Below are positions 33,105 to 41,161 of a stretch of 64,000 nt of DNA, in pieces. Position numbers and translations under genes: made by a program. Origin of the DNA: Streptomyces sparsogenes (GTDB taxonomy: Bacteria > Actinomycetota > Actinomycetes > Streptomycetales > Streptomycetaceae). Location of the stretch: NCBI RefSeq assembly GCF_001704635.1, contig NZ_MAXF01000020.1, positions 122,266 to 186,265 of the forward strand, written 5' to 3'. How positions within the stretch are numbered: position 1 is the stretch's first letter; every line of letters begins with the position of its first letter. Below the pieces are notes generated by a model that made no database searches, had not been told where the DNA came from, and saw only the letters and a list, made by a program, of their open reading frames with translations.

Positions 33105-34606
33105 CAGCCCTGCCCCCCGTCCCCACCCCGCTCGCCGTCCCCACCCCGCTCGCCGTCCCAGCCCTGCGGCAGGTGGATCATCTTGTGCTCCAGGTACGAC
33201 GAGAAGCCCTCGGGCCCGAACTCCCGCCCCAGGCCCGAGTTCTTGTAGCCGCCGAACGGCCCGAGCATGTCGAGGCTGAAGGTGTTCACGGAGTAGGTGC
33301 CGGTGCGGATGCGGCGCGCGATCTCGATGCCGTGCGCCACGTCCGAGGTCCACACGCTGCCGGACAGGCCGTAGTCGGAGTCGTCGGCGATGCGCACCGC
33401 CTCCTCCTCGTCCCCGTACGGCAGCAGGCAGATGACCGGCCCGAAGATCTCCTCGCGGGCGATGCGCATGGCGTTGTCGACGTCACCGAACAGGGTCGGC
33501 TCGACGTACCAGCCCTTCTCCAGGGCCGCCGGACGCCCGCCGCCCGTCAGCACCTTGGCGCCCTCCCGCTGCCCGATGGCGATGTAGTCCAGCGACCGCC
33601 GCTGCTGGCGCCGCGCCACCAGCGGGCCGACCTGGGTCGCGGGGTCCAGCGGGTCGCCGACGACCAGGGCCGAGGCGGCGGCCGTGAGGCGCTCGGCGAT
33701 CTCGTCGTAGTGGGCGCGCGGGGCCAGGATGCGGGTCTGGGCGACGCACGCCTGCCCGTTGTTCATCCACGCGTTCGGCACGATCCCGGCGACCGCCGCC
33801 TCCAGGTCGGCGTCCGGCAGGATCACGGCGGCCGACTTCCCGCCCAGTTCCAGGGTCACCCGGGTCAGATTGCGCGAGGCGACCTCCATGACCCGCTTGC
33901 CACCCGCCACCGAGCCGGTGAAGGACACCTTGTCCACGCCCGGGTGGCCGACCAGGTACTCGCTGACCTCGCGGTCCGCCGGGAGGATCGACAGCACCCC
34001 TTCCGGCAGCCCGGCCTCGGCCACGATCTCGGCCAGGACGTAGGAGTCCAGCGGGGTCTCCGGCGAGGGCTTGAGGATCACCGAGCAGCCGGCCAGCAGC
34101 GCGGGCGCCAGCTTCGCCGCCGCCGTGAACTGCGGGACGTTCCACGGCACCACGGCCGCCACCACCCCGACCGGCTCGCGCCGCACCAGCAGCGGCCCCA
34201 GGACGCCGGCCCGCCGCTCCTCGAAGACGAAGCCGCGCGCCACCGTGATCGCGGCGTCCCACACCATCAGCGCGCCGAGCGCCTGGCCCAGGACGCTCCA
34301 GGAGTACGGGGAGCCGTTCTGCGCGCTGATGAGCCTGGCGATCTCCTCGTGGCGGGCGGCGACGGCGTCCTTGACGCGGGTGACGACCGCGATCCGCTCC
34401 TCCAGCGACGCCCGAGCCCAGGGCCCCTCCTCGAAGGCGGTGCGCGCCGCCGCGACCGCCCGGTCCACGTCCGCGCGCGAGGCGTGCGGCACCCGTCCGA
34501 TGACCGCCTCGGTGTGCGGCGAGACGACCTCGATCACCTCCGTGCCGGCCGGGTCGGCCGGCACGCCGCCGATGAAGAGCTGCCCGTGCTCGATGAGGTC
34601 GCTCAT
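33104..34606 (-). CDS. Aldehyde dehydrogenase family protein
   Basis: A 500-residue NAD(P)-dependent aldehyde dehydrogenase. It shows VVPWNVPQFTA, SFTGSVAGGKRVME, the catalytic Glu in LELGGKSAAV, the catalytic Cys in NNGQACVAQTRI, and EEIFGPVICLLPY. It oxidises an aldehyde to the acid, plausibly a side-chain aldehyde formed after P450 hydroxylation. The C-terminus carries GERGGDGERGGDG repeats encoded by a tandem DNA repeat (33118-33160). ATG 34606 has GGGAGG 8 bases upstream. It is first gene of the operon, 63 bases after a KstR-like box. Confidence 0.9.
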   Translation of the reverse strand: MSDLIEHGQLFIGGVPADPAGTEVIEVVSPHTEAVIGRVPHASRADVDRAVAAARTAFEEGPWARASLEERIAVVTRVKDAVAARHEEIARLISAQNGSPYSWSVLGQALGALMVWDAAITVARGFVFEERRAGVLGPLLVRREPVGVVAAVVPWNVPQFTAAAKLAPALLAGCSVILKPSPETPLDSYVLAEIVAEAGLPEGVLSILPADREVSEYLVGHPGVDKVSFTGSVAGGKRVMEVASRNLTRVTLELGGKSAAVILPDADLEAAVAGIVPNAWMNNGQACVAQTRILAPRAHYDEIAERLTAAASALVVGDPLDPATQVGPLVARRQQRRSLDYIAIGQREGAKVLTGGGRPAALEKGWYVEPTLFGDVDNAMRIAREEIFGPVICLLPYGDEEEAVRIADDSDYGLSGSVWTSDVAHGIEIARRIRTGTYSVNTFSLDMLGPFGGYKNSGLGREFGPEGFSSYLEHKMIHLPQGWDGERGGDGERGGDGGQG

Positions 34607-34668
34607 CGCCGTTGCCTCCCGCCGGGGTCCACCAACGTGGCGCCGCATTTCTGACGCCCCATCAGAAC

Positions 34669-34682
34669 TGATACCAGTTCTA
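34669..34682 (-). promoter_or_regulatory. KstR-like box between aldehyde dehydrogenase and MBL genes
   Basis: On the minus strand: TAGAACTGGTATCA, fitting TAGAAC-NN-GT(T/A)TCA. It is 62 bases from the aldehyde dehydrogenase start and 63 bases from the divergent MBL gene, so it could serve both. Confidence 0.65.
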
Positions 34683-34745
34683 GTTATCGTGGGCAATGCT
34701 TGCGATGCTGGCGTTGCTCGCACACGACCCGGAGAAGGGACGGCC

Positions 34746-35795
34746 ATGACGGGGGTAACGGATCACGGCGGCGGGGTGTGGAGCATTCCGGTCCCCATCC
34801 CGGACAACCCGCTCGGCCACACCCTCGTCCACCTCCTCGACACCGACCGCGGTCCGGTCCTCATCGACACCGGCTGGGACGACCCCACCGCCTGGCACAC
34901 CCTCGCCGCCGGCCTGGCCGCCTGCGGCACCTCGGTGGCCGAGGTCCACGGCGTGCTCGTCACCCACCACCACCCCGACCACCACGGCCTGTCCGCCCGG
35001 GTCCGCGAGGCCTCCGGCGCGTGGATCGCCATGCACGCCGCCGACGCCGAGGTCGTACGCCGCACCCGCGAGGCCGAGCCCACCCGCTGGCTCGACTACC
35101 TCGCCGGGAAGCTCGCCGCCGCCGGAGCCCCCGAGGAGCATCTGGCCCCCCTGCGCGCGGCCCGCGCCGCGGGCCGCGCGGACGCCCTCCCCGGCACCCG
35201 CGCCGCCCAGCCCGACCGCCATATCGCGCCCGGCGAACTGCTCGACCTGGCCGGGCGCCGGCTGCGCGCCATCTGGACCCCCGGCCACACCCCCGGCCAT
35301 GTCTGTCTGCACCTCGAAGAGGCCCACCCGGCGGCCGGCGAGGGCCTGCCCGGCCACGGCCGGCTCTTCTCCGGCGACCACCTGCTGCCCGGGATCAGCC
35401 CGCACATCGGCCTGTACGAGGACCCCGACGACGCGACCGTCACCGACCCCCTCGGCGACTACCTGGACTCCCTGGAGCGGGTGGCCGCCCTCGACCCGGC
35501 CGAGGTGCTCCCCGCCCACCAGCACGCCTTCACCGACGCCCCCCGCCGCGTACGGGAGCTGCTGCGCCACCACGAGGAGCGCCTGGCCGGGCTGCGCGGC
35601 CTGCTGCTGGCCGCCCCCCTGACGCCCTGGCAGCTCGCCGAGGCCATGGAGTGGAACCGCCCCTGGGCCGACATCCCCTACGGATCGCGGAACATCGCGG
35701 TCTCGGAGGCCGAGGCGCATCTGCGGCGCCTGGTGAAGCTGGGCCGGGCGGAGCCGGTGCCGGGCACGGATCCGGTGGCGTACCAGGCGAGGTGA
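34746..35795 (+). CDS. MBL-fold metallo-hydrolase
   Basis: A 349-residue metallo-beta-lactamase-fold protein. Metal ligands are visible in THHHPDHHG, TPGHTPGH, SGDHLLPG and PAHQHAF. The C-terminal helical extension with SEAEAHLRRLVKLGRAEPV resembles the LACTB2-like or thioesterase-like group with a small winged-helix tail. The substrate could be a CoA or glutathione thioester. ATG 34746 has GAAGGGA upstream. It shares the intergenic KstR-like box with the divergent aldehyde dehydrogenase. Confidence 0.85.
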   Translation: MTGVTDHGGGVWSIPVPIPDNPLGHTLVHLLDTDRGPVLIDTGWDDPTAWHTLAAGLAACGTSVAEVHGVLVTHHHPDHHGLSARVREASGAWIAMHAADAEVVRRTREAEPTRWLDYLAGKLAAAGAPEEHLAPLRAARAAGRADALPGTRAAQPDRHIAPGELLDLAGRRLRAIWTPGHTPGHVCLHLEEAHPAAGEGLPGHGRLFSGDHLLPGISPHIGLYEDPDDATVTDPLGDYLDSLERVAALDPAEVLPAHQHAFTDAPRRVRELLRHHEERLAGLRGLLLAAPLTPWQLAEAMEWNRPWADIPYGSRNIAVSEAEAHLRRLVKLGRAEPVPGTDPVAYQAR

Positions 35796-35953
35796 ATCCC
35801 CGCAAGGGGGTGGAGGCACCGCTGATCCACGGCTAGCCTTACCCCGCTCGGCCGGGCCGTACAGCGTCTCCGCACCGCGGGACCGAGCCGTGCCCTCCCC
35901 CACTGCCCTGCACTGTCATACCTAGTTCGTTCGAGCGCCACCCAGGAGCACGT

Positions 35954-37411
35954 GTGCCGATCTCCACCCCCGACTCCGGCCCGACCCCGCCCCCCGGCTG
36001 CCCCGCGCACTCCGCCGGGGGCCCGGCCCCGGTCGGCCCCGAGTCCCTGTACGGCCCCGAGTTCGCCGCGAACCCGTCCGCCGTCTACGCCCGGCTGCGC
36101 GCGTACGGGCCGGTCGCACCCGTGGAGATCTCCCCCGGCGTCCACGCCTCGCTGGTCACCAGCTACGCCACCGCCCTGGAGATCATGCGCAACACCGAGA
36201 CCTTCCCCAGGGACCCGCGCCGCTGGGAAGCGCTCAACGACGGCACGGTCCCCATGGACAGCCCGGTCGTCCCGATGATGATGTACCGGCCCAACCCCAT
36301 GTACACCGACGGCGAGGAGCACGAGCGGTACCGAGGCGCGGTCTCCGACACCCTCAACCGGCTGAACCCGCACGCCCTGCGCACCTACGTCGAGGAGAGC
36401 GCGGACCTGCTCATCGACCTCTTCGGCCCCGAGGGCCAGGCCGAACTGCTCAGCGAATACTGCGCCCGGCTGCCCCTGCTCGTCTTCAACCAGCTCTTCG
36501 GCTGCCCGCCCGAGCTGAGCGAGAAGCTGGTCAAGGGCATGGCCTCGCTCCTGGACGCCAGCGAGGACGCCGTGGAGGCCAACGCGGTCCTCGTCGAGAC
36601 CCTCCTCGCACTGATCACCCTGAAGCGGACCGAACCCGGGGCGGACATCACCTCCTGGCTGCTGGCCCACCCCGCCCGGCTCAACGACGAGGAGATGATC
36701 AGTCAGCTCATCCTCCTCACGGGCGCCGGCGTCGAACCCGTGAAGAACCTGATCTGCAACGCGCTGCGGCTGCTGCTGTCCGACGACCGCTTCGGGGGTG
36801 ATCTGTCGGGCGGCACCATGCCGGTGGACGAGGCGCTCGACGAGGCGCTGTGGACCGACCCGCCGATCGCCAACTACGCCACCCACTTCCCGGTCCGCGA
36901 CGTCACCATCGGCGGGCACCGGGTGGCCAAGGGCAGCCCCGTCCTCATCAGCATGGCCGCCGCCAACAACGACCCGCAGCTGGTCTCCGACCGGCGCGGC
37001 AACCGCGCCCATCTGGCGTTCGGCGCGGGCCCGCACGCCTGCCCCGCGAAGGACCCCGCGCGGATCATCGCCTCCACCGCCGTCGAGAAGCTCCTGGACC
37101 GCGTCCCGGACATCGAGCTGACCGTCGACCCCGGCCAACTCCAGTGGCGCCCCGGCCCGTTCCACCGGGCCCTGGCCGCTCTGCCTGTGCGTTTCCCCCC
37201 GGTAGCCGCCAAGTACGATGCGACCGGCGTCACAGCGACCGACCAGAATCCCGGAGGCAGCGCATGGAACTCCAGTCGAGACCCCTCGACCTCCGCCCTC
37301 TCGTCCTCGACCCCGAAGGGCGCGACGTCCACGGAGAAGGAGCGCGGCTCCGCGAACGCGGTCCAGCGACCCTGGTGGAACTCCCTGATCGCGTGGTGGC
37401 GTGGGCGATAA
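35954..37411 (+). CDS. Cytochrome P450, CYP157-like, with extended C-terminus
   Basis: The heme loop LAFGAGPHACPAK (Cys363) is intact, but two usual residues are not. The K-helix ExxR is E297-A-L-W300, and the I-helix reads GAGVEP with Pro262 where the oxygen-activating Thr is expected. Loss of ExxR is the hallmark of CYP157. CYP157 genes normally precede a CYP154 gene, as here. GTG 35954 has AGGAG 5 bases upstream. Family similarity ends near LPVRFP. The frame then runs on for about 70 residues over the start of the next gene, because a run of six C (37195-37200) bypasses a TAG at 37203; five C would end the protein there. Confidence 0.83.
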   Translation: MPISTPDSGPTPPPGCPAHSAGGPAPVGPESLYGPEFAANPSAVYARLRAYGPVAPVEISPGVHASLVTSYATALEIMRNTETFPRDPRRWEALNDGTVPMDSPVVPMMMYRPNPMYTDGEEHERYRGAVSDTLNRLNPHALRTYVEESADLLIDLFGPEGQAELLSEYCARLPLLVFNQLFGCPPELSEKLVKGMASLLDASEDAVEANAVLVETLLALITLKRTEPGADITSWLLAHPARLNDEEMISQLILLTGAGVEPVKNLICNALRLLLSDDRFGGDLSGGTMPVDEALDEALWTDPPIANYATHFPVRDVTIGGHRVAKGSPVLISMAAANNDPQLVSDRRGNRAHLAFGAGPHACPAKDPARIIASTAVEKLLDRVPDIELTVDPGQLQWRPGPFHRALAALPVRFPPVAAKYDATGVTATDQNPGGSAWNSSRDPSTSALSSSTPKGATSTEKERGSANAVQRPWWNSLIAWWRGR

Positions 37412-38544
37412 CCGAGCCCACCCTCCTCAAGCGGCTGCTCACCGACCCACGCGTCTCCAAGGACCCCCGGCTCCACTGGCCCCAGTACATCAACGGTGAG
37501 ATCCCCCCGACCTGGCCCCTGATCGGCTGGGTCGCGGTGGAGAACATGTTCACCGCGTACGGCGCCGACCACACCCGGCTGCGCAGGCTCGTCGCCAAGG
37601 CCTTCACCACCCGCCGAACGGCCGCGCTGCGCCCCCGTATCGAGCAGCTGGTGTCCGACCTGCTGGACGGCCTCGCGGCGAGCGGCCCCGACACGGCGGT
37701 CGATCTGAAGGCGGCGTACTGCCACACCCTCCCCATCGCCGTCATCTGTGAGCTGCTCGGCATCCCCGAGGGCGAGATGCGCGAGCGCGAGCTGGGGTAC
37801 GTCGGCACCATGTTCAGCACGGCCGCGACCCCCGAGGAGGCCGCTGCCGCCTACCAGGGCCACCAGGTCCTGCTGCGCGAACTGGTCGCCCTCAAGCGGG
37901 ACACCCCCGGCGACGACATCACCACCGAACTGATCTCCGTCCGCGACGAGGACGGTTCCCGCCTCAACGAGCAGGAACTCGCCGACACCGTCGGCCTGCT
38001 CATCGCCGCCGGCTTCGAGACCACGGTCCAGCTCCTCGACCAGGCCGTCACCGCCATGCTGACCCACCCCGACCAGCTCGCCCTGGTCCGCTCGGGCCAG
38101 GCCTCCTGGGACGACGTCATCGAGGAGACCCTGCGCGCCCAGCCCCCGGCGGCCAATGTGCCGCTGCGCTACGCCGTGGAGGACATCGAACTCGCGGACG
38201 TCACCATCAAGAAGGGCGACGCGATCATCCTCTCCATCACCGCCGTCAACCGCCACCCCGACGTCCACGGCGAGGACGCGGACCGCTTCGACATCACCCG
38301 CGCCGTCAAGGAACACCTGGCCTTCGGCCACGGCGTCCACTACTGCCTGGGCGCCCCCCTGGGCCGCCTCGAGGCCCAGATCGCCCTCCCCGCCCTCTTC
38401 GACCGCTTCCCGGACCTCCGGCTCGCGGTCCCCCAGGAGGAGCTCCGCCCCCTGCCCACCCTCATCTCCAACGGCCACCAGACGCTCCCGGTACTCCTCG
38501 GCGCCGACGCGGCCGCGACCCCCACCCCCGGCCCGGCCGCCTGA
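37264..38544 (+). CDS. Cytochrome P450, CYP154-like
   Basis: A 426-residue P450 with a complete set of motifs: I-helix AAGFETTVQLLD, K-helix EETLR, and heme loop LAFGHGVHYCLGAPLGRLEA. CYP154 members hydroxylate steroids, macrolides and other lipophilic compounds; CYP154C forms act on steroids in vitro. ATG 37264 has GGAGG 6 bases upstream and overlaps the extended 3' end of the CYP157-like gene in another frame. No conservon (cvnA-D) genes are adjacent, although such pairs usually lie in one. A terminator follows at 38552. Confidence 0.88.
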   Translation: MELQSRPLDLRPLVLDPEGRDVHGEGARLRERGPATLVELPDRVVAWAITEPTLLKRLLTDPRVSKDPRLHWPQYINGEIPPTWPLIGWVAVENMFTAYGADHTRLRRLVAKAFTTRRTAALRPRIEQLVSDLLDGLAASGPDTAVDLKAAYCHTLPIAVICELLGIPEGEMRERELGYVGTMFSTAATPEEAAAAYQGHQVLLRELVALKRDTPGDDITTELISVRDEDGSRLNEQELADTVGLLIAAGFETTVQLLDQAVTAMLTHPDQLALVRSGQASWDDVIEETLRAQPPAANVPLRYAVEDIELADVTIKKGDAIILSITAVNRHPDVHGEDADRFDITRAVKEHLAFGHGVHYCLGAPLGRLEAQIALPALFDRFPDLRLAVPQEELRPLPTLISNGHQTLPVLLGADAAATPTPGPAA

Positions 38545-38847
38545 CGACCGCCCCGGGGAGCGCCCACCCGCTCCCCGGGCCCGGCCCCGGCCGATCGGAC
38601 GGAAGAGGTTCCGGGCCGACTCTCGCGGGTGGCGTGTGTGGGGGGAGGCTCGGCGTCCGTGCGGGGGATAACCCCCGGCACCGCCCTGAGGACAGCGCAC
38701 GGGCGGGTCGGGGGGAAGCCGGATGGGCCGATCCCGGCTCCGTTGGTGGGATGGTCGTCGACCAGCGGCTCCGGGGGCGCGACAGCCGCGGGCCACGGCC
38801 TGAGCGGCCCGGAACGCGCAGGCGACCCGAACAGAACGGGGACCATC
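38545..38847. other. Intergenic region (303 bp)
   Basis: Apart from the terminator hairpin at 38552-38579 and the assumed promoter of the serine hydrolase gene, I see no feature here. Confidence 0.5.
38552..38579 (+). terminator. Hairpin terminator after the CYP154-like gene
   Basis: CCCGGGGAGCG at 38552-38562 pairs perfectly with 38569-38579 across a six-base loop, 8 bases after the stop. Confidence 0.75.
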
Positions 38848-40023
38848 ATGCAGGTGTCAGGAAGGCGTTGGCGGGGCCTGCTCGCCCTGTCCAGCCTGGC
38901 CGCGGTCCTTCTCGCCGCGTCGACCGGACTGACGGCGGCGGCGAAGCCGCGGCAGGCCGATCCGCTGCGACAGCAGGTGGACGCGATCCACGACACCGGA
39001 GCCGTCGGGGTGTTCGCCGAGGTGACGTCAGGGCACACACGGCACACCGCGCGCGCCGGGACGGCCGAGAGGGGCACCGGGAGGCCGATGCCGCAGAACG
39101 GCAGGTTCCGGATCGGCAGCGCCACCAAGACCTTCACCGCCACGGTCGTGCTGCAACTCGTCGGCGAGGGGCGAATGTCCCTGGAGGACACCGTCGAGCA
39201 GTGGCTGCCGGGAGTCGTCCGGGGCCACGGCCACGACGGCAGCCGGATCACCGTACGGCAGCTGCTGCAGCACACCAGCGGCATTCCGGACGTCGCGCCG
39301 AAGATACCCGCGTTGAACAGCGCGGACGGCTATCGAGCCGAGCGGTTCCGCACCTACACCCCCGAGGAGTTGGTGGCGATGGCCATGCGGCCCGCTCCCA
39401 AGCTCTCCTCGGACGCCGAATGGTCGTACTCCAACACCAACTACATTCTCGCCGCGATGATCATCCAGGAGGTCACCGGCCGGAGTTGGGCCCAGGAGGT
39501 GAACGACCGGATCATCCGCCCGCTGGGCCTGAAGGACACCAGTACGCCCGGCGCCTCCCCGTCCATCCCGGGTCCGCACGCCCACGGCTACGCCGCGTTC
39601 GACACCGGCACCAGCATCGACGTCACGGCGCTCAACCCGAGTATGGCCGTCGGCTCCGGCTCGATCATCAGCACCACGCACGACCTGAGCCGGTTCTACA
39701 CCGCGCTGCTCGGCGGCCGCCTGCTGGCTCCGGCGCAGCTCGACGAGATGACGACCACGACGCCCGCGCCCGAGCTGGGCGTGAGGTACGGGCTCGGCCT
39801 TGGCGAGATCCCCTTGCCCTGTGGCGGCAGCTACTTCGGTCACCCGGGGGAACTGCTCGGCTATCGCACCTGGGTCGGCGTCACCCGGGACGGGAGCCGG
39901 TCCGCCGTGGTGTACGTCACCAGTGACGGCGGCCGGGACACGCAGGGGGCCATGGGCGCTCTCGTGGGTCAGGAGCTGTGCCGGGCCGGCTCCCAGGACG
40001 CGACAGCCGTTCACGCGGGGTGA
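38848..40023 (+). CDS. Secreted serine hydrolase (beta-lactamase class C / D-Ala-D-Ala carboxypeptidase family)
   Basis: A 391-residue protein with a signal peptide (basic SGRRWRG, then LLALSSLAAVLLAASTGLTAAA). The catalytic SxxK is in RIGSATKTFT, the YxN motif in WSYSNTNYILA and the third motif in FGHPGELLGY. The family hydrolyses peptides, esters or beta-lactams outside the cell; the actual substrate is unknown. ATG 38848 is preceded by ACGGGGACC, a weak ribosome site. It appears monocistronic. Confidence 0.87.
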   Translation: MQVSGRRWRGLLALSSLAAVLLAASTGLTAAAKPRQADPLRQQVDAIHDTGAVGVFAEVTSGHTRHTARAGTAERGTGRPMPQNGRFRIGSATKTFTATVVLQLVGEGRMSLEDTVEQWLPGVVRGHGHDGSRITVRQLLQHTSGIPDVAPKIPALNSADGYRAERFRTYTPEELVAMAMRPAPKLSSDAEWSYSNTNYILAAMIIQEVTGRSWAQEVNDRIIRPLGLKDTSTPGASPSIPGPHAHGYAAFDTGTSIDVTALNPSMAVGSGSIISTTHDLSRFYTALLGGRLLAPAQLDEMTTTTPAPELGVRYGLGLGEIPLPCGGSYFGHPGELLGYRTWVGVTRDGSRSAVVYVTSDGGRDTQGAMGALVGQELCRAGSQDATAVHAG

Positions 40024-40055
40024 CCGCGGGGCACCCCGCCGTGGGAAACGGCCCC

Positions 40056-40319
40056 TCAGTCCTCGCCGACCACCGCCAGATCGTCGCCCAGGGCCGCGGC
40101 GATCTCGGCGGCCCGCGCGTGGTCGTCCAGCCGGCGGGTGAGGTAGGCGCAGGCGTGGTGGTGCCGCAGTGACCACCAGGCGGCCGAGCCGCCGATCCCG
40201 CCCTTCGCGATCTTTCCCCTGTCGCGTACGAGGCCGAGTGTCCAGGTGATCCGGGTGCCGAAGACCTCGTCGTGATTGGTGACTTGGGAGGTGAGCAGCT
40301 CGGTGTGGAGCCGGGGCAT
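40056..40319 (-). pseudogene. C-terminal remnant of a serine hydrolase (truncated)
   Basis: An open stretch of about 87 residues reads VFGTRITWTLGLVRDRG, KIAKGGIGGSAAWW and CAYLTRRLDDH, which resembles the C-terminal end of an EstB/beta-lactamase-like esterase (HGG-type third motif region). No SxxK or YxN part is encoded upstream; the DNA beyond it is the MerR-type gene. It could instead be a small separate protein starting at ATG 40319 or 40343, but a decayed fragment fits better. Confidence 0.5.
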
Positions 40320-40339
40320 GGGGTATCGCTGGCAATGGC

Positions 40340-41092
40340 TCATCCGCGCGCGCGGAGGTACGCCTCCAGTTCGGCGGCCCCGGTCAGCATCGCCCGCCCG
40401 CGGGCGGACAGCCGGCGGTGCCAGTCGCCCAGCGCGGCCTCCAGCGGCTCCAGCCCGCCGGCCGCCCGTACTTGGGCGATCAGGGGGGCGATCTGCTCCA
40501 GCAGGTAGCCGCCCCGCCTGAGCTGGTGGGTCAGCCGGGCGTCCCGTACGTCGGCCTCGTCGTAGACGCGGTATCCGGTGTGCGGGTCGCGGCGCGGGCG
40601 CACCAGGCCGGCGCGCTCCCATTTGCGCAGGGTCGCGGGGCGGATGCCGAGTCTCCCGGCCAGCGGCCCGATGAACGTGCCGCCGGGCGCAGGCCTCGCC
40701 GCCCACCCGCCGGCCGCCGTGTCCCGCTCAGGCGCCGTGGTGGTGGCCAGGTCGCGGAGGGCGGTCTCCACGGCCTGGAGGGTCCGGCGGTCTTCGAGGA
40801 GCTGGGCGTGGCTCTCGTCGAGGAGGCGGAACGCCTCCTCGTCCGCGCCCTCGTTCACCGCCCGCATGATCGACGCGGCCGTCCGGTGGCCATGGCCGGG
40901 CACCAGGGCGAGGAACGCGCGCAGGGCGGCGGCGTGCAGCGATGTATAGGTGCGGTAGCCGTGGGGGGTGCGCGCGGCGGCCGGAAGGATGCCGGCCTCC
41001 TCGTAGTTCCTGACCGCCTGCGTGGACAGGCCGTGTCCGCGCGCCAGGTCAACCGGCCTGAGCCGTTCGCCCGTTTGAAGGTTCTGCCCCAT
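40340..41092 (-). CDS. TioE-like MerR-family regulator with two MerR domains
   Basis: A 250-residue protein. The first MerR helix-turn-helix is near residues 10-50 (RPVDLARGHGLSTQAVRNYEEAGILPAAARTPHGYRTY). A second copy is near 140-185 (FIGPLAGRLGIRPATLRKWERAGLVRPRRDPHTGYRVYDEADV). This tandem layout is characteristic of the TioE family. MerR proteins twist promoters with long spacers. The divergent gene encodes an erythromycin-esterase-like protein, with a perfect dyad in front of it, so that gene is the probable target. ATG 41092 has a GGCGGA site. Confidence 0.83.
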   Translation of the reverse strand: MGQNLQTGERLRPVDLARGHGLSTQAVRNYEEAGILPAAARTPHGYRTYTSLHAAALRAFLALVPGHGHRTAASIMRAVNEGADEEAFRLLDESHAQLLEDRRTLQAVETALRDLATTTAPERDTAAGGWAARPAPGGTFIGPLAGRLGIRPATLRKWERAGLVRPRRDPHTGYRVYDEADVRDARLTHQLRRGGYLLEQIAPLIAQVRAAGGLEPLEAALGDWHRRLSARGRAMLTGAAELEAYLRARG

Positions 41093-41140
41093 GAATCCGC
41101 CCCGAACCTGCTGACATCGCGGAAAAGTTTCCACCGAAGG

Positions 41141-41158
41141 TTCAACGATACCGTTGAA
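41141..41158. promoter_or_regulatory. Perfect 7-bp dyad (probable MerR/TioE operator)
   Basis: TTCAACG-ATAC-CGTTGAA lies in the 69-bp gap between the divergent regulator and esterase genes and ends 3 bases before the esterase ATG at 41162. Confidence 0.7.
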
Positions 41159-41161
41159 TCC

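Noticed and set aside
35919..35935. CTAGTTCGTTCGAG upstream of the CYP157-like gene as another KstR-like box
   Set aside because: Only a half-site resembles the motif; the GTT half is missing on either strand.
35954..38544. A conservon (cvn) operon
   Set aside because: The P450 pair fits, but no histidine-kinase-like, roadblock, DUF742 or GTPase genes are adjacent.
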